64,000 bases of DNA from Pseudomonas extremaustralis (GCF_900102035.1 NZ_LT629689.1:3022001-3086000); one strand, 5' to 3'; shown: positions 17,190 to 28,116, counted from the stretch's first letter. Made by a program: numbers and translations. The notes: generated by a model from the letters alone, not told the origin.

Positions 17190-19841
17190 CTACATATCAC
17201 GTTCCAAGCCAGGCTGCGTCGGCAACGGCAGGAACAAGGTGATGCAAGTACCGCGTCCTTCAATGCCATCGGCCACTTTGATATGCCCACCGTGGGCACC
17301 GACCATGCCCTGACAGATCGCCAGGCCGAGGCCCGTGCCCTGTCCGCCGCGATCGCCACGAGCTGCGGTATAGAACATATCGAAGATCTTTGCACGCTCA
17401 TCCTCGGGAATCCCCGGCCCCTCATCGGCCACGGCGAAAAACAGCTGGTTGCCCGATACGCCGGCGCTCAGCTGCAATCGGCCATGGGGCGGCGAAAAGC
17501 GCGCCGCGTTTTCCAGCACATTGACCAGCGCCTGTTCGATCAACGCCGCATGCACATACAGCAACGGTAGCTCAGGTGGCACATCGGTGCTCACCTGCAA
17601 CGGCGCCAGCACCGCACGTAAACGACCGAGGGCGCTGCCGACGATATCGCCAGGCGACACCCAGTCCCGTGCCAGCTTCAGCGCGCCGTGGCCCAGGCGC
17701 GTCATGTCCAGCAGGTTCTGGATATAGCGGTCCAGACGCTCGGCCTCATCGCGAGTGCCTTCGAGCAATTCGCGGCGATCTTCCAGGGGAATGGCTTCGC
17801 CGAGCGCCAGCAGGCTGTCGATGCTGCCCCGCATGGACGTCAGCGGCGTGCGCAAATCATGGGACACCGAGGCCAGCAAGGCGCTGCGCAATTGCTCGGT
17901 TTCGCCGTGCAGGCGCGCCGACTCCAAATCCTGCGCCAGCTGGGCGCGTGCCAGCGCCTGGGCCAGCGGTTGACTCAACGCGGTCAGCAGGCGACGGCGC
18001 TGGCCGCTCAGTTCCAGCCCCGGTTTCGCGCTGACGCCGAGCAGGCCCAACGGCCCGTCTTCGCCCGACAGCGGCCACCACCACCAGCGCCCAAAGGGCA
18101 AGGTGCCGGTACCCTTGCCCGCCGGCTGGTCGTGCTGCCAGGCCCAATCGGCGGCGGCGCGCTCGGCTTCGGTGAAGGTCAACGGGCCGCCGGTCTCGAC
18201 TTTCCAACCGCCCTGGCCGTCGCGATTGACCAGACACAGATCCAGGTCGCTCCAGCCTTCCAGGTGGTGCGCCGCCGCACTGATCACCGCCTGGCGATCG
18301 GTGGCGGCGGTGAGTTTGCGCGACAAGTCGAGCAGTTCGCTGGTTTCTTCCTGAGTGTCGCGCAGCGCCTGCAACTGTCGGCGTTGTCGTGCGGCGAGGT
18401 TGCCGGTCAGGGCCGCCATCAGCAGGAAAAACAACAGGGTCAGCACGTCTTCTTCGCGCTGGATGGCGAAGGAAAATCTCGGTGGGATAAACAGGAAGTC
18501 GTAAGTCAGGAAAGACAACGCCGCACACACCAGCGACGGGCCCAGGCTGCTGCGCACCGCCACCAGCAGCACGGCGGCGAGAAACACCAGGGAGATGTTC
18601 GGCAGCGGCAATACGCTGGATACGGCCCAGGCCACGGCGGCGGCGACGATGGTCGCGACTACCGCCAGGGCGTAGTCGAACCAGACCAACCCACGCACAT
18701 CCGGCAGGCGCGGCGCTGCGGGGATGTCATCGCTGTCGAGCACGCTGATTTCCAGGCCCCGCGCATGGCGCAGCAAGCGCATTGCCAAGCCGCCGCCAAA
18801 CAGACGCCGCCGCCAGCGCATCCGCGACTGTCCCACCAGCAGCAGGCTGGCGCGGCGTTCGACGGCATGCTGGATCAATGTCTTGGCCACCTCCCCGGCA
18901 CGCAACAGCACCACTTCGCCACCCAGGCGCTCGGCCAGTTGCTGGGCGTTTTGCAGACGCAGGCGCGATTGCTCGTCGACCGCGCGGCCGTTATCGATAT
19001 GCACCAGGCTCCACGGCAAATGCCGGCGCTGGGCGACGCGGCTGGCATGGCGCACCAGGCGTTCGGCTTGGGCATCGCCGTCCACGCCCACCAGCAAGCG
19101 ACCGCGCACCGCCGGCGCGGCTTGGCCGAGCTGGCGATAGCCTTGGGCCAAATCGTCGTCGACGTGGGCGGCGGCGGTTTGCATCGCCAGTTCGCGCAGG
19201 GCCATCAGGTTGGTCTGGGTGAAGAACGCATCGATGGCTGCCCGGGCCTGTTCAGGCACGTAGACCTTGCCATCGCGCAGGCGCTCGAGCAGTTCGCGGG
19301 ACGGCAGGTCGATCAGCAGCAGTTCGTCGGCTTCTTGCAGCACCCAGTCCGGAAGGGTTTCACGCACCTGCACACCGGTAATCCCGCGCACCTGATCGTT
19401 CAGACTTTCCAGATGCTGGACGTTGACCGTGGTGAACACATTGATGCCGGCGTCGAGCAGTTCCTGAATATCCTGCCAGCGCTTTTCATGGCGGCTACCG
19501 GGGGCGTTGCTGTGGGCCAACTCGTCCACCAGCACCAGCTTGGGCTTGGCGGCGAGCAGGCCGTCGAGGTCCATCTCTTCAAGCATCACGCCGCGGTATT
19601 CGCTGCGCAGCAGCGGTTGTTGCGGCAGGCCGCTGAGCAAGGCTTCTGTCTCGGCGCGGCCATGGGTTTCGACCACGCCGGCGATCACTTTGACGCCCTG
19701 GCGCAGTTGGGTGTGGGCGGCCTGGAGCATGGCGTAGGTCTTGCCCACACCCGGCGCGGCGCCGAGGAAGACTTTGAGCCGGCCACGGCCGTTGCGGGGC
19801 AGATCGGCTAACAGGGCATCGGCGCGGCCGGAGTCGCTCAT
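17190..19841 (-). CDS. kdpD: KdpD sensor histidine kinase
   Basis: An 883-residue sensor kinase. The N-terminal KdpD domain has the Walker A motif GAAPGVGKTYAML (about residues 27-39) and is followed by a universal-stress-like domain around 250-370. Four membrane segments lie between about 400 and 495. A GAF-like region follows, then the HisKA box SVSHDLRTPLTSM with the phosphorylated His near 660, and an ATPase domain with GPGIPEDE and GTGLGLAIC. It senses potassium and ionic state, and phosphorylates or dephosphorylates KdpE. kdpC lies upstream on the same strand, separated by 144 bases holding a REP pair. Confidence 0.97.
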   Translation of the reverse strand: MSDSGRADALLADLPRNGRGRLKVFLGAAPGVGKTYAMLQAAHTQLRQGVKVIAGVVETHGRAETEALLSGLPQQPLLRSEYRGVMLEEMDLDGLLAAKPKLVLVDELAHSNAPGSRHEKRWQDIQELLDAGINVFTTVNVQHLESLNDQVRGITGVQVRETLPDWVLQEADELLLIDLPSRELLERLRDGKVYVPEQARAAIDAFFTQTNLMALRELAMQTAAAHVDDDLAQGYRQLGQAAPAVRGRLLVGVDGDAQAERLVRHASRVAQRRHLPWSLVHIDNGRAVDEQSRLRLQNAQQLAERLGGEVVLLRAGEVAKTLIQHAVERRASLLLVGQSRMRWRRRLFGGGLAMRLLRHARGLEISVLDSDDIPAAPRLPDVRGLVWFDYALAVVATIVAAAVAWAVSSVLPLPNISLVFLAAVLLVAVRSSLGPSLVCAALSFLTYDFLFIPPRFSFAIQREEDVLTLLFFLLMAALTGNLAARQRRQLQALRDTQEETSELLDLSRKLTAATDRQAVISAAAHHLEGWSDLDLCLVNRDGQGGWKVETGGPLTFTEAERAAADWAWQHDQPAGKGTGTLPFGRWWWWPLSGEDGPLGLLGVSAKPGLELSGQRRRLLTALSQPLAQALARAQLAQDLESARLHGETEQLRSALLASVSHDLRTPLTSMRGSIDSLLALGEAIPLEDRRELLEGTRDEAERLDRYIQNLLDMTRLGHGALKLARDWVSPGDIVGSALGRLRAVLAPLQVSTDVPPELPLLYVHAALIEQALVNVLENAARFSPPHGRLQLSAGVSGNQLFFAVADEGPGIPEDERAKIFDMFYTAARGDRGGQGTGLGLAICQGMVGAHGGHIKVADGIEGRGTCITLFLPLPTQPGLERDM

Positions 19842-19890
19842 GCTTTACGGTTCCTTCAGGTGTTTAGGTATTAAGCCCACTGAAGCTCCA

Positions 19891-19982
19891 ATGTGGGAGC
19901 GGGCTTGCTCGCGAAAGCGGTGTATCAGGCAGAAGATCTGTTACTGACAGACCGCTTTCGCGAGTAAGCCCGCTCCCACAAA
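19891..19982. repeat. Inverted REP pair between kdpC and kdpD
   Basis: ATGTGGGAGCGGGCTTGCTC at 19891 is matched in inverted orientation by GAGTAAGCCCGCTCCCACA ending near 19980, with CGCGAAAGCGG and CCGCTTTCGCG continuing the arms. It lies inside the kdp operon, where the hairpin could protect the kdpFABC part of the mRNA or reduce readthrough into kdpDE. Confidence 0.85.
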
Positions 19983-19985
19983 GGG

Positions 19986-20531
19986 TTACAGTTTTTCCAG
20001 CGCCATGTTCAGCGCCAGCACATTCACCACCGGCGGGCCCACCAGCGGGCTTTCGGTGTGCTCATCCAGCAAGCGTTGCAGTGTGGACACCGGCACATTC
20101 CGTGCGGCGGCCACTCGCGCCAGTTGATAGGCAATCGCCTGGGGTGGCAAGTGTGGATCAAGACCACTGCCGGAGGTAGTGAGCGACACCAACGGCACCG
20201 GGCCCTGGCCTGGCACCTGCTGTTTATTGGCGTCATCGAACACGCGGGTAGCCAATGCCGGGTTGCTTGGGCCCAGGTTACTCGCGCTGCTGGAGACAGT
20301 CGCGAATGCGCCGGCCGAAGGGCGCGGATGGAACCAGCTGTCACCGGTAAAGTCCTGGGCGATCAGGCTGGAGCCGCGCACCTTGCCGCTGGCGTCGTGC
20401 ACCAGGCTGCCATTGGCCTGCTCGGGAAAAGCGACTTGGGCGACACCGGTAACCACCAGTGGGTAGGCCACGCCGGTGATCAGGGTCATGAGCACCAGCA
20501 GGCTCAGGGCCGGGCGGATCATAGTGGACAT
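19986..20531 (-). CDS. kdpC: KdpC subunit of the K+-transporting ATPase
   Basis: A 181-residue protein with one N-terminal membrane anchor (about residues 8-28). The periplasmic domain contains the family motifs [20 protein letters not shown] and [14 protein letters not shown]. KdpC stabilises the KdpFABC complex and contributes to high-affinity potassium binding. The length is typical. It begins 25 bases after kdpB on the same strand. Confidence 0.96.
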   Translation of the reverse strand: MSTMIRPALSLLVLMTLITGVAYPLVVTGVAQVAFPEQANGSLVHDASGKVRGSSLIAQDFTGDSWFHPRPSAGAFATVSSSASNLGPSNPALATRVFDDANKQQVPGQGPVPLVSLTTSGSGLDPHLPPQAIAYQLARVAAARNVPVSTLQRLLDEHTESPLVGPPVVNVLALNMALEKL

Positions 20532-20556
20532 TTCAGACTCCTCGAATCAGTTGGAT

Positions 20557-22614
<2,058 letters not shown>

Positions 22615-22629
22615 TTTCATATCCCTTAA

Positions 22630-24324
22630 TCAGAAGCCCATGCTCAGGTGTTCAGCAATGGGGCCCAGTGCCAGCGTCGGCAGGAAGGTCAGGCCGCCCA
22701 CCAGCAAAATGGTCACGGTCAACAGGGCCACGAACAGCGGGCCATGGGTGGGGAAGCTGTTCTGGCCAATCGGTGCGGTCTTTTTCATCGCCAGGCTGCC
22801 GGCCAGGGCCAGTACCGGGAGGATGTAACCGAAGCGGCCAATCAACATGCCCAGGCCCAACATCAGGTTGTGGAACGGGGTATTGGCACTGAAGCCGGCG
22901 AACGCCGAGCCGTTGTTGGCACTGGCCGAGGTGTACGCATACAGCAACTGACTGAACCCATGGGGACCGGGATTGCTGATGGCACCGGCCGGTCCAGGCA
23001 GGCTGGCGGCGATGGCGCCGAGCACCAGTACACCGATCGGCATCACCATCAGGGTCACGACCAGCAATTGCACTTCCTTGGCCTGGAGTTTCTTGCCCAG
23101 GTATTCCGGCGTGCGTCCGATCATCAGGCCGGCGAGGAACACCGCGATCAACACGTTGAGCAACATCCCGTACATACCGGCGCCGACGCCGCCGAAGATC
23201 ACTTCGCCGACCATCATGTTGACCAGCGCCACCATCCCGCTGAGGGGGTTAAGGCTATCGTGCATGCCATTGACCGAACCGTTGGACGCTGCGGTGGTGG
23301 TCACCGACCACAGCACGGTGCCGGTTGTGCCGAAGCGCGCTTCCTTGCCTTCCAGCGGTGCGGCCTGCTCCACGACCGGGTTATTCAGCGCCGGGTTGGG
23401 CTGATACTCGGCCCACAGCGAGGTCGCGCCGCCGATCAGGAACAGTGCCAGCATGCAGCCGAGGATGGCGCGGCTCTGACGCAGATCCTTCACGTAGTGG
23501 CCAAAGGTAAATACCAGCGCCACCGGGATCAGGATGATCGAGACCAGCTCAAACAGGTTGGTCCAGGCCGTCGGATCTTCAAACGGGTGCGCCGAGTTGA
23601 CACCGAAGAAGCCACCGCCATTGGTGCCCAATTGCTTGATCGCAATCTGGCTGGCCGCCGGGCCGAGGGGAATCACCTGGTCCGCGCCCTGCATCGTCAC
23701 GGCATCGACGTAATGGGCGAAGGTTTGCGGCACACCCTGCCACACCAGGAACAGCGCCAGCACCAGGCACAACGGCAACAGGCCATAAAGGGTGGCACGG
23801 GTCATGTCGACCCAGAAGTTACCCAGTGTCTTAGTGGATTTGCGACCGATCCCACGGCACAAAGCGACCAGGACGGCCAACCCGGTGGCCGCGCTGACGA
23901 AGTTCTGCACAGTGAGGCCGACCATCTGGCTGAGGTAACTCAGGGACGCCTCACCGCTGTAGGACTGCCAGTTGGTGTTGGTGATGAAACTGACTGCGGT
24001 GTTGAAGGCCAGAGTCCATTCCAGGCCTGGCAACTTCTGCGGATTCAGGGGGAGGCTGCCCTGGAACAACAGGATCGCGAACAACAACAAAAAGCCCGCG
24101 AGGTTGAACGCGAGCAAGGCCAGCACGTATTTCTGCCAGCTCTGTTCCTCATGAGCGTCGACACCGGACACGCGATAACAGGCTCTTTCGACAGGCCCCA
24201 ACACCGGGGTCAGCCAGGTGCGCTGGCCCTCCATCACCTTGTAATAGAACCGCCCGAGGAACGGCGCGGGCACCAGCACCATCGCGAAGAAGGCGATGAT
24301 CAGCCAATAGTCATAACTGTGCAT
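22630..24324 (-). CDS. kdpA: KdpA, potassium-translocating subunit
   Basis: A 564-residue polytopic protein with about ten membrane segments, starting at MHSYDYWLIIAFFAM. It contains the four selectivity-filter-like regions typical of KdpA, for example VSFITNTNWQSYSGE, QLGTNGGGFFGVNSAHPFE, SVNGMHDSLNPLSGMV and SASANNGSAFAGF. It forms the potassium channel of the pump and works with KdpB. It begins ten bases after kdpF and ends 15 bases before kdpB. Confidence 0.97.
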   Translation of the reverse strand: MHSYDYWLIIAFFAMVLVPAPFLGRFYYKVMEGQRTWLTPVLGPVERACYRVSGVDAHEEQSWQKYVLALLAFNLAGFLLLFAILLFQGSLPLNPQKLPGLEWTLAFNTAVSFITNTNWQSYSGEASLSYLSQMVGLTVQNFVSAATGLAVLVALCRGIGRKSTKTLGNFWVDMTRATLYGLLPLCLVLALFLVWQGVPQTFAHYVDAVTMQGADQVIPLGPAASQIAIKQLGTNGGGFFGVNSAHPFEDPTAWTNLFELVSIILIPVALVFTFGHYVKDLRQSRAILGCMLALFLIGGATSLWAEYQPNPALNNPVVEQAAPLEGKEARFGTTGTVLWSVTTTAASNGSVNGMHDSLNPLSGMVALVNMMVGEVIFGGVGAGMYGMLLNVLIAVFLAGLMIGRTPEYLGKKLQAKEVQLLVVTLMVMPIGVLVLGAIAASLPGPAGAISNPGPHGFSQLLYAYTSASANNGSAFAGFSANTPFHNLMLGLGMLIGRFGYILPVLALAGSLAMKKTAPIGQNSFPTHGPLFVALLTVTILLVGGLTFLPTLALGPIAEHLSMGF

Positions 24325-24334
24325 AGCCTGCTCC

Positions 24335-24424
24335 CTAGTTCCGATCCGCGCGTAACAGCGCAACCAGCAGATAAATGAACAGCGCCACTGCCAATAGCAG
24401 TGACACCCCGTCCAGAACGCTCAT
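24335..24424 (-). CDS. kdpF: KdpF small membrane subunit
   Basis: A 29-residue single-pass peptide (MSVLDGVSLLLAVALF, then IYLLVALLRADRN). This is the expected size and sequence type of KdpF, which stabilises the KdpABC complex. The ATG at 24424 has GGAGAG upstream. It is the first gene of the operon. Confidence 0.92.
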   Translation of the reverse strand: MSVLDGVSLLLAVALFIYLLVALLRADRN

Positions 24425-24482
24425 GGAAGTCTCTCCGTTTAGCGGCGAGTGCCGCGTGTGGGGCAATTGTCCGCAGGAGTGG

Positions 24483-24532
24483 CGTAAAGGAACGAGAGCG
24501 AGGGGGTGGGTGGGGCGTAAAGATGGCGTAAA
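24483..24532 (-). promoter_or_regulatory. Candidate KdpE operator of kdpFABC
   Basis: On the minus strand TTTACG occurs twice, five bases apart (24532-24527 and 24521-24516), each in the context CTTTACGCC. The 11-base period equals that of the E. coli KdpE site, TTTATA and TTTACA separated by five bases. A third CTTTACGCC lies at 24489-24481, close to where a -35 element would be. The sites are about 60 to 110 bases upstream of the kdpF start. Confidence 0.6.
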
Positions 24533-24580
24533 GAATGGGTTTATGCGCAGGTTATACGGGGGTTCAAGCGTCTGGGCGGG

Positions 24581-24672
24581 CGCTATCGGGAGCAAGCCCC
24601 CTCCCACATCTGGACCGGATACATCCTTGGAATACGGTCAACATGTGGGAGGGGGCTTGCTCCCGATAGCGT
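24581..24672. repeat. Inverted REP pair upstream of kdpF
   Basis: CGCTATCGGGAGCAAGCCCC at 24581 is matched by the inverted GGGGCTTGCTCCCGATAGCG ending at 24671. Both arms extend through a CTCCCACAT/ATGTGGGAG stretch and are about 30 bases long. It lies between the divergent kdp operon and permease gene, and is a second subtype of the REP family seen elsewhere in the window. Confidence 0.85.
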
Positions 24673-24778
24673 CGGCACCGTCACCGCCGCACCTATCTGG
24701 TGCGACGCCGGGGAATTTCAAACGCCAAACCATCCCCCACACGACAGTTGCGCGGCTTTACGACAATGATTCTCAGGC

Positions 24779-24794
24779 TGGCATGGCCGCTGCA
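24779..24794 (+). promoter_or_regulatory. Sigma-54 promoter of the permease gene
   Basis: TGGCATGGCCGCTGCA matches the sigma-54 consensus TGGCACG-N4-TTGCA with two mismatches and keeps GG and GC at the required 12-base phase. Transcription would start near 24806, about 30 bases before the ATG. RpoN control fits uptake of a nitrogen source and would require an activator that is not identified here. Confidence 0.6.
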
Positions 24795-24835
24795 ACACCT
24801 TGAATCATTCCAAACGGTTCAGGGAGAGCAGCACA

Positions 24836-26200
24836 ATGAACACACAACTCAAACCCACCTTGGGCACCCTGCATTTATGGGGCATTGCGGTCGGGCTGGT
24901 GATTTCCGGGGAGTACTTCGGCTGGAGCTACGGCTGGGGCGTGGCAGGGACCTTGGGCTTTTTAGTCACCTCGCTGATGGTGGCGGCGATGTATACCTGC
25001 TTTATCTTCAGTTTCACCGAGCTCACTACTGCGATTCCTCATGCCGGTGGGCCGTTTGCCTACAGCCGTCGCGCCTTTGGTGAAAAAGGCGGCTTGATCG
25101 CCGGTCTCGCGACACTGATCGAATTTGTCTTCGCCCCGCCCGCGATTGCCTTGGCCATCGGCGCGTATCTGAACGTGCAGTTCCCCGCACTGGACCCGAA
25201 ACACGCGGCCGTCGGCGCCTATATCGTCTTCATGGGCCTGAACATCCTCGGCGTGAAACTCGCTGCCACCTTCGAGCTGGTGGTGTGCGTGCTCGCCGTT
25301 GCCGAACTGCTGGTGTTTATGGGTGTGGTCGCTCCGGCATTCAGCTTCAGCAATTTCGCACTGAATGGCTGGGCCGGTTCCGACACCTTCGGCGCCCCGG
25401 CGATTGCCGGCATTTTCGCGGCGATTCCCTTTGCCATCTGGTTCTTCCTTGCCATCGAAGGCGCGGCCATGGCGGCCGAGGAAGCCAAAGATCCGAAACG
25501 CACCATTCCAAAGGCCTACATCAGCGGCATCCTGACCTTGGTGATCCTGGCCATGGGCGTGATGTTCTTCGCCGGCGGCGTAGGCGACTGGCGCGCCCTC
25601 TCGAACATCAACGACCCACTGCCCCAAGCGATGAAAACCGTGGTGGGCGAAAGCTCCGGCTGGCTGCACATGTTGGTGTGGATCGGCCTGTTCGGCCTGG
25701 TGGCGAGTTTCCACGGCATTATCCTTGGCTACTCACGCCAATTCTTCGCCCTGGCTCGCGCCGGCTACCTGCCGTCTTTCCTGGCCAAACTGTCACGCTT
25801 TCAGACACCCCACCGGGCAATCATCGCCGGTGGCGTGGTCGGCATTGCCGCGATCTACAGCGACGGCCTGATCAACCTGGGCGGCATGACGTTGACTGCG
25901 GCGATGATCACCATGGCGGTATTCGGCGCCATCGTGATGTACATCATGAGCATGCTCAGCCTGTTCAAACTGCGTAAGACCGAACCGTCGCTGGAACGCA
26001 CCTTCCGCGCACCGGGCTACCCGATCGTGCCGGGCATTGCGTTGGTACTGGCCTTGGTGTGCCTGGTCGCCATGGCCTGGTTCAACGCACTGATCGGGCT
26101 GATCTTCCTGGGCTTCATGGCAGTGGGCTTCATCTACTTCCAGATGACCGCCCAAGACCGCGCCGACGCACCCGCGGATGCGATGTTGACCGGGCTCTGA
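24836..26200 (+). CDS. Ethanolamine permease-like APC transporter
   Basis: A 454-residue amino acid/polyamine/organocation transporter with about 12 membrane segments. It opens with LHLWGIAVGLVISGEYFGW and has FAYSRRAFGEKGGLIAGLAT, AAMAAEEAKDPKRTIPKAYI and SRQFFALARAGYLP, patterns of the ethanolamine permease (Eat) branch. It would import ethanolamine or a related amine with protons. The eutBC lyase genes that often accompany it are absent, so the exact substrate is open. The ATG at 24836 has GGGAG upstream. A sigma-54 promoter precedes it. Confidence 0.82.
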   Translation: MNTQLKPTLGTLHLWGIAVGLVISGEYFGWSYGWGVAGTLGFLVTSLMVAAMYTCFIFSFTELTTAIPHAGGPFAYSRRAFGEKGGLIAGLATLIEFVFAPPAIALAIGAYLNVQFPALDPKHAAVGAYIVFMGLNILGVKLAATFELVVCVLAVAELLVFMGVVAPAFSFSNFALNGWAGSDTFGAPAIAGIFAAIPFAIWFFLAIEGAAMAAEEAKDPKRTIPKAYISGILTLVILAMGVMFFAGGVGDWRALSNINDPLPQAMKTVVGESSGWLHMLVWIGLFGLVASFHGIILGYSRQFFALARAGYLPSFLAKLSRFQTPHRAIIAGGVVGIAAIYSDGLINLGGMTLTAAMITMAVFGAIVMYIMSMLSLFKLRKTEPSLERTFRAPGYPIVPGIALVLALVCLVAMAWFNALIGLIFLGFMAVGFIYFQMTAQDRADAPADAMLTGL

Positions 26201-26266
26201 TCTACTGGAGGCAGAACGGGCCTACACTGAACTAGTAAGAAAGCCCGTTACTCAAAGCAGTTATTC

Positions 26267-26288
26267 CCGTGGGAAAATTCTCCCACGG
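26267..26288. terminator. Hairpin after the permease gene
   Basis: CCGTGGGA and TCCCACGG form a perfect 8-bp stem around AAATTC. There is no T-run behind it, so it may be an attenuating or stabilising hairpin in front of the DUF2897 gene as much as a terminator. Confidence 0.4.
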
Positions 26289-26311
26289 CAATCTGCCTCA
26301 AGGAGAGCCTT

Positions 26312-26470
26312 ATGCCGTGGTATGCATGGTTGATTTTAGTGGTCGCGATCGGGTCGATCGTCGGTGGGCTGATGATGCTGCGTGACAGCGCCAACAAAGT
26401 GGAACTCACCGACGAACAACGCAAGCGCGTGGCCGAGCGTAACGCCCAGGCGGATGCCAAGGATCGCTGA
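26312..26470 (+). CDS. DUF2897 family small membrane protein
   Basis: A 52-residue protein (MPWYAWLILVVAIGSIVGG at the start) with one membrane segment and a charged cytoplasmic tail rich in Lys, Arg, Asp and Glu. It matches the DUF2897 family of small proteins in Pseudomonas and other gamma-proteobacteria, whose role is unknown. AAGGAG is six bases upstream of the ATG. It converges with the DUF1989 gene. Confidence 0.82.
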   Translation: MPWYAWLILVVAIGSIVGGLMMLRDSANKVELTDEQRKRVAERNAQADAKDR

Positions 26471-26478
26471 GCCTTGGG

Positions 26479-27327
26479 TTACTCCCAAGCCGCCTTGGCA
26501 ATCTGCAACCCGTGCTGCCCCTTATAGGCAGCACGTTCCGGCTGGCTCCAGCCGTTGAGTAACGCCTCATCCACCTGGTAGATCTCAACCCCCAGCGGCC
26601 GACAGACCGTCAATGGGTCTTGCGCATCCGGCCCCCACATCGGCAGCGACAGATCGCCGCCTGGGCACGTCGACAGCGCGCACAGCAAATCAATTTCGGC
26701 AAAAAACTCCAGGTAATCGCCTTTCTCCGCCGGACAGGCCTTCATGAAATACATGTCGTCGTGATTCAGGCCGGTGCACTGGAAAATATTCAGCACGTCA
26801 TGCACGTCGAACTCCGTCAGACCATGAGGTAAGACCGCACGGGTCAGGTTCGAGTGGCAATGATGATGGAAGTCCTCACCGGTAAGCATGCGGTTCACAT
26901 AGGGGTCGCAACGCGTGCCAAGCAAATCGTGCAGGCGTCCACCATGCTCGTCGATGCCATAACTGGCCAAACTGTCATCGGTGATGGTGACCAAAGGCCG
27001 CAGAAAGGGCAGGTTCGACCACAGACGGTCATGAGTGCTGACATGGGCGCCCTGCAATTGGCGGGTGCGCGCCGCCCACAGGCGCTCGCGGGGGTCATTG
27101 GCGTTCCACACATTGAAGTCCCCGACCTGCGGCCCCACCGGCGTAGTGACACGAAACACATGCCCCGCCGGCACCTTCCATGCCCTACCCGTGCGGATCG
27201 GTACTTCGAACTGCTCAATCAGCGTGCGTTGCTCTTTTCGGTCACGAATCCGCTCATAAAACGCCGTATCGACCTGCAATGCCGAACCTTTGCTGACTTG
27301 GTAAGCGGCCGGATAGTCTTTGTACAT
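26479..27327 (-). CDS. DUF1989 protein (urea carboxylase-associated family)
   Basis: A 282-residue protein of the DUF1989 family. It has GDFNVWNANDPRERL, a His/Cys-rich region (GEDFHHHCHSNL), DVLNIFQCTGLNHDDMYF and DYLEFFAEIDLLCALSTCPGGD. Relatives are encoded next to urea carboxylase and in amine-degradation clusters; several appear to be metal-binding deiminase-like or lyase-like enzymes, but the reaction here is not known. Its gene starts 14 bases after the GntR regulator gene on the same strand, so the two form an operon. The permease of 24.8 kb is nearby, which suggests a shared nitrogen compound. Confidence 0.8.
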   Translation of the reverse strand: MYKDYPAAYQVSKGSALQVDTAFYERIRDRKEQRTLIEQFEVPIRTGRAWKVPAGHVFRVTTPVGPQVGDFNVWNANDPRERLWAARTRQLQGAHVSTHDRLWSNLPFLRPLVTITDDSLASYGIDEHGGRLHDLLGTRCDPYVNRMLTGEDFHHHCHSNLTRAVLPHGLTEFDVHDVLNIFQCTGLNHDDMYFMKACPAEKGDYLEFFAEIDLLCALSTCPGGDLSLPMWGPDAQDPLTVCRPLGVEIYQVDEALLNGWSQPERAAYKGQHGLQIAKAAWE

Positions 27328-27341
27328 GGTAGGGGCCTCGA

Positions 27342-27986
27342 TCAGGGATGGGTAAATAGGGCCAACGACAGACGCTCCGAATCATCCAGGTACAGGCTCA
27401 TCGCCTCCCCTGCCGCCGGTTTATCCTCTTGGACCAGTAGTTGGTAAATCTCTCGATCACGCTCCAGCCAGGGCGACTGGAACCGTTGCTCGTCGGGCGC
27501 AGCGCAAAACACCAGGCGCAGTTGCGCAATGACCTGGGCGAAAAACTCATCGAACAGCGGACTGCCCATCAAGCTGACGATTTGTTGGTGAAACACCAAG
27601 CTGTGAGTGGCGACCGCACGCCAGTCTTCACGCTCCCGAGCCAGGGTGGTGGCGTCGATAGCGTTTTGCATGCGTTCGGCTTGGTCTTGGCTAAGCGCAC
27701 CGCTTTGGGCAATGGCCTGCAACTCAAGAGTGCGACGGACGACAAACAAATCCCGCACCTCATCCCGCTCCAAGCGGCGGACCATCACGCCCTTATTGCG
27801 CACATAGCGCGTCAGCCCTTCCTGGCCCAAACGGTGCAACGCTTCACGGATGGTATTGCGCGACGCGTTGTAGGCCTTGACCAGCTCTGCTTCGATCAAC
27901 GCCATCCCCGGCAAGAGCCGTCCGGCGATGATATCGGCCCGAAGCTCAAGAGCGATTTGGTCGGCAAGAGACAAACTGAGTGTCAT
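27342..27986 (-). CDS. GntR/FadR family transcriptional regulator
   Basis: From the ATG at 27986 the protein has 214 residues. The N-terminal winged helix contains LELRADIIAGRLLPGMALIE and the recognition helix region ASRNTIREALHRLGQEGL. The C-terminal FCD-type helical domain has ERMQNAID and the metal/ligand-binding histidines HSLVFHQQIV. It should bind a small carboxylate or amine-derived effector and control its own operon with the DUF1989 gene. GAGGT lies just before the start. A palindrome of the type this family binds lies directly upstream. Confidence 0.88.
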   Translation of the reverse strand: MTLSLSLADQIALELRADIIAGRLLPGMALIEAELVKAYNASRNTIREALHRLGQEGLTRYVRNKGVMVRRLERDEVRDLFVVRRTLELQAIAQSGALSQDQAERMQNAIDATTLAREREDWRAVATHSLVFHQQIVSLMGSPLFDEFFAQVIAQLRLVFCAAPDEQRFQSPWLERDREIYQLLVQEDKPAAGEAMSLYLDDSERLSLALFTHP

Positions 27987-27997
27987 TGTTACCTCAC

Positions 27998-28012
27998 GAT
28001 TGTTGAACAATC
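27998..28012. promoter_or_regulatory. Probable GntR operator
   Basis: GATTGTTGAACAATC is a perfect 15-base palindrome with a one-base centre, containing TTGT-TGA-ACAA. This fits the FadR-subfamily consensus T-N-G-T-N(0-3)-A-C-N-A. It lies 12 to 26 bases upstream of the regulator start codon, a position suited to autorepression. Confidence 0.6.
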
Positions 28013-28090
28013 TCGTAGGTAGAGTAATCACTTTTCATGCCAACGCCCCAAGCCCGAGGCATAAACGTCTGAATCCGCAGGACTCAGACG

Positions 28091-28116
28091 AAAAAAAGGC
28101 CGGTCAATGACCGGCC
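28091..28116 (-). terminator. Terminator after comEA
   Basis: GGCCGG and CCGGCC (28098-28116) form a stem continued by partial pairing of TCA/TGA. On the minus strand it is followed by seven T residues (A run at 28091-28097). Confidence 0.8.

Noticed and set aside
17080..17193. Inverted similarity TGTAGAAGCGAGG / GCTCGCGCCTACA between kdpE and kdpD
   Set aside because: Arms are imperfect and far apart; at best a worn REP relic, too weak to annotate.
17688..19811. A 707-codon open frame on the plus strand opposite kdpD
   Set aside because: It is the mirror of a highly GC-rich gene with full motif support; the translation is low in hydrophobic blocks and rich in Gln/His/Arg, as expected of a shadow frame.
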